NCBI GenBank assembly: GCA_947305045.1 | Contig: CAMZCW010000115.1 | Coordinates: 1 to 7,363, forward strand | Source: an uncultured Bacteroidales bacterium | GTDB lineage: Bacteria; Bacteroidota; Bacteroidia; Bacteroidales; UBA932 | Length of the DNA: 7,363 nt | Reading direction: 5' to 3' | Shown: positions 6,109 through 7,363 of the stretch, piece by piece | How positions within the stretch are numbered: the stretch's first letter is position 1 | Layout: every line of letters starts with the position of its first letter | Translations under genes and position numbers: made by a program | The notes under the pieces: model-generated | Databases searched by the model: none | Seen by the model: only the letters and a program-made list of their open reading frames with translations | Told to the model about the DNA's origin: nothing

Positions 6109-6945
6109 ATGTCGCTGCTCATCATTCTGCTGGTTTGCACAGTCCTCGCCACTCCGGCGCAGGCGGCTCCGCTACAGGAGGAGGTACAGCCCGCACCCGC
6201 ACAGGATACCTTGCGCTTGGACTGGGGAACCTATATAGGGGAACTCCCCGCCGGGCAGGGGAAGTTGTACCACAAGGAGCGGGGCCTGTACGTGGGCACG
6301 TTTGACAAGGTGGTCCCTTCCGGCAAGGGCATCCACTTTAAGGCTGATGGCAGCGTGTACGAAGGCAATTTTGTCAGAGGGGTATATCAGGGCTACGGCC
6401 GCCTGTTCATGGCAACAGGCGCTGTCATCTGCGGAGAGTTCTCCAGCGGCCGCGCCAATGGCCTGGACACGCTGTATTATCCTGACGGTAAAGTGTTTAT
6501 CGGCGTCATGCAAAACGGCGGCGCTACCAAGCAGGGCAAAACTTACAAGAGTGCCGATGCCGCCAAACTCACCCGGCCGCAGAAACCCGCCCTGCCGCTA
6601 ACCCCGGAGGATGAAGCTTTCCTGCAAAGCCTGGGCTACGGCGCCTACGATACCCCGGCCACCTTTGGTAAGGGCGCCTCCTTCTTCCAGGTCTATATCC
6701 ACCCCAACTTCCGCTACTCGGAGTCCATGGCAGACAAAATGGCCACGGTGGAGTACGAGTTCACAGTAGGGGAGGACGGCAAGCTGCGGGATATTAACAT
6801 TCTCTCCAGCACAGACGAAGACTTCTCCAAGGAACTCCTCCGCGTCCTGAAGCATTGCCCCAAATGGACCCCGGCCACCAAAGATGGCAAGCCGGTACCC
6901 TACACCATCCGCAACCAGCGCATCACCTTTGGTAGCTACAATTAA
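6109..6945 (+). CDS. Exported MORN-repeat protein with TonB-like C-terminal domain
   Basis: The 278-residue protein appears to have three parts. Residues 1-20 form a hydrophobic export signal ending in PAQAA; it has no Lys or Arg before the core, which is unusual. Residues 40-145 hold about five degenerate MORN repeats: GTYIGELPAGQGKLY, LYVGTFDKVVPSGKGIHF, VYEGNFVRGVYQGYGRLF, VICGEFSSGRANGLDTLYY and VFIGVM.... Residues 192-275 resemble the TonB C-terminal fold: VYIHPNFRY, then VEYEFTVGEDGKLRDINILS, then LLRVLKHCPKWTPATKDGKP and a final beta-strand ITF. The usual TonB membrane anchor with an ExbB/D-contacting motif and a long Pro-rich linker is missing, so energy transduction is doubtful. A role in envelope or surface protein interactions is an inference. 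Upstream in-frame codons run into a stop at 6085, so this ATG is the first available. It has its own promoter. Confidence 0.88.
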   Translation: MSLLIILLVCTVLATPAQAAPLQEEVQPAPAQDTLRLDWGTYIGELPAGQGKLYHKERGLYVGTFDKVVPSGKGIHFKADGSVYEGNFVRGVYQGYGRLFMATGAVICGEFSSGRANGLDTLYYPDGKVFIGVMQNGGATKQGKTYKSADAAKLTRPQKPALPLTPEDEAFLQSLGYGAYDTPATFGKGASFFQVYIHPNFRYSESMADKMATVEYEFTVGEDGKLRDINILSSTDEDFSKELLRVLKHCPKWTPATKDGKPVPYTIRNQRITFGSYN

Positions 6946-6959
6946 TTTCCGTACCTTTG
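6928..6959 (+). promoter_or_regulatory. Promoter of the SGNH-type gene, nearly leaderless
   Basis: TTTG (6928-6931), a 20-nt spacer, and TACCTTTG (6952-6959) followed by C form an essentially perfect Bacteroidota promoter. The -33 box lies inside the last codons of the MORN/TonB-C gene. The ATG at 6967 begins only 7 nt after the -7 box, so transcription would begin between about 6963 and 6967 and the mRNA would have a leader of 0-4 nt. Confidence 0.78.
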
Positions 6960-6966
6960 CACTTCT

Positions 6967-7363
6967 ATGAAGGCAAGAGAAGTACTGGCGTTTATTGCAG
7001 GCGTGTTGGCGTTGCTGGGGTTACTGTGGCTGGTAACGCCGGCAGACGGCGTGAACCTGGGGCCGCTGAACCTCCGTTTTGCCTCCTACCAGCGCACGCT
7101 GCGGGACGCCCATGAGCAAAAAGTGGACGTGGATTCCGTGCTCCGCGCCGTAGAGGCCCGTTTCCGCATGGAGGACGACACCCTCAGCTACTACCGCCGT
7201 TTCTTTTACGAGAATCCGGACCGGATTTTCCTTCCCGGTGACGATTACCACTTCTTTGACCCGGTTTTCCGCCAGATGGAAGGGGCCACGGACCATCTGG
7301 TTCGCGTAGTGCACTACGGAGACTCCCAGATAGAACTGGACCGGATTAGCCAGGACCTCCGGG
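6967..7363 (+). CDS. Membrane-anchored SGNH/GDSL-type protein, N-terminal part only
   Basis: The frame is open for 132 codons from the ATG at 6967 to the window edge, so the 3' end is missing. Residues 7-22 (LAFIAGVLALLGLLWL) form a single hydrophobic segment, either an uncleaved anchor or a signal peptide. A helical, charged stretch follows with FRMEDDTLSYYRRFFYENPD. Residues 112-132 contain VRVVHYGDSQIELDRIS, ending at QDLR. 'HYGDSQIEgDR' is the Ser-containing block I of a Bacteroidota SGNH-hydrolase-like family, often found near MBOAT O-acyltransferases of cell-surface glycan modification. Leu replaces the usual Gly after QIE. The catalytic Asp-His pair would lie outside the window. Deacylation or acyl transfer on an envelope polysaccharide is an inference from the family. 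It has its own promoter 21 nt into the gap after the MORN/TonB-C gene. Confidence 0.85.
   Translation, partial: MKAREVLAFIAGVLALLGLLWLVTPADGVNLGPLNLRFASYQRTLRDAHEQKVDVDSVLRAVEARFRMEDDTLSYYRRFFYENPDRIFLPGDDYHFFDPVFRQMEGATDHLVRVVHYGDSQIELDRISQDLR

Noticed and set aside
6042..6305. An 87-codon plus-strand frame overlapping the MORN/TonB-C gene start
   Set aside because: Its ATG lies upstream of the predicted promoter -7 box, and most of the frame overlaps the better-supported gene in a different frame.
7021..7314. A 97-codon minus-strand frame near the window end
   Set aside because: It is antisense to the SGNH-type gene, which has a near-perfect promoter and the HYGDSQIE motif; the antisense product has no recognisable feature.

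Overview
The window looks like chromosomal DNA from a fairly GC-rich member of the Bacteroidota, most likely an uncultured gut or rumen Bacteroidales. Four things point there. Bacteroidota-type promoters (a TTG or TTTG box about 20 nt upstream of TAnnTTTG) precede the genes, and no Shine-Dalgarno sites are visible. The C69 dipeptidase and the 'HYGDSQIE' SGNH protein are of types I know from Bacteroidota. PheS carries the Cys4 insertion seen in Bacteroides relatives. The membrane pyrophosphatase is of the K+-dependent kind. The family-level placement is an inference.

Layout. Positions 1-1654 are a leftward operon: a small exported protein (1229-1654), phenylalanyl-tRNA synthetase alpha subunit pheS (192-1226), and the start of another exported protein (189 down to 1, cut by the window edge). 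Both junctions are exactly 2 nt. From 1717 a rightward pair follows: an exported C69-family dipeptidase (1717-3513) and, 27 nt later, the membrane pyrophosphatase hppA (3541-5727). The 62-nt gap between the divergent units holds a strong leftward promoter and a rightward -7 box arranged face to face, so the two 5' leaders would overlap.

Positions 5728-6108 (381 nt) contain no credible gene. The first two thirds are a dense series of short hairpins with a segment resembling dispersed intergenic repeats; the last part carries the promoter of the next gene. Two rightward genes follow: an exported MORN-repeat protein with a TonB-like C-terminal domain (6109-6945), and the N-terminal part of a membrane-anchored SGNH/GDSL-type protein (6967 to the window end), whose promoter leaves almost no 5' leader.

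Most of this is housekeeping or envelope biology: translation (PheS), periplasmic peptide breakdown (C69), and cation pumping driven by pyrophosphate, which aminoacylation and biosynthesis release. I see no mobile element, CRISPR array, tRNA or rRNA. The points most worth a second look are the MORN plus TonB-C protein, the face-to-face promoters, the hairpin-rich spacer and the near-leaderless SGNH gene. I do not see a clearly new multi-gene system.
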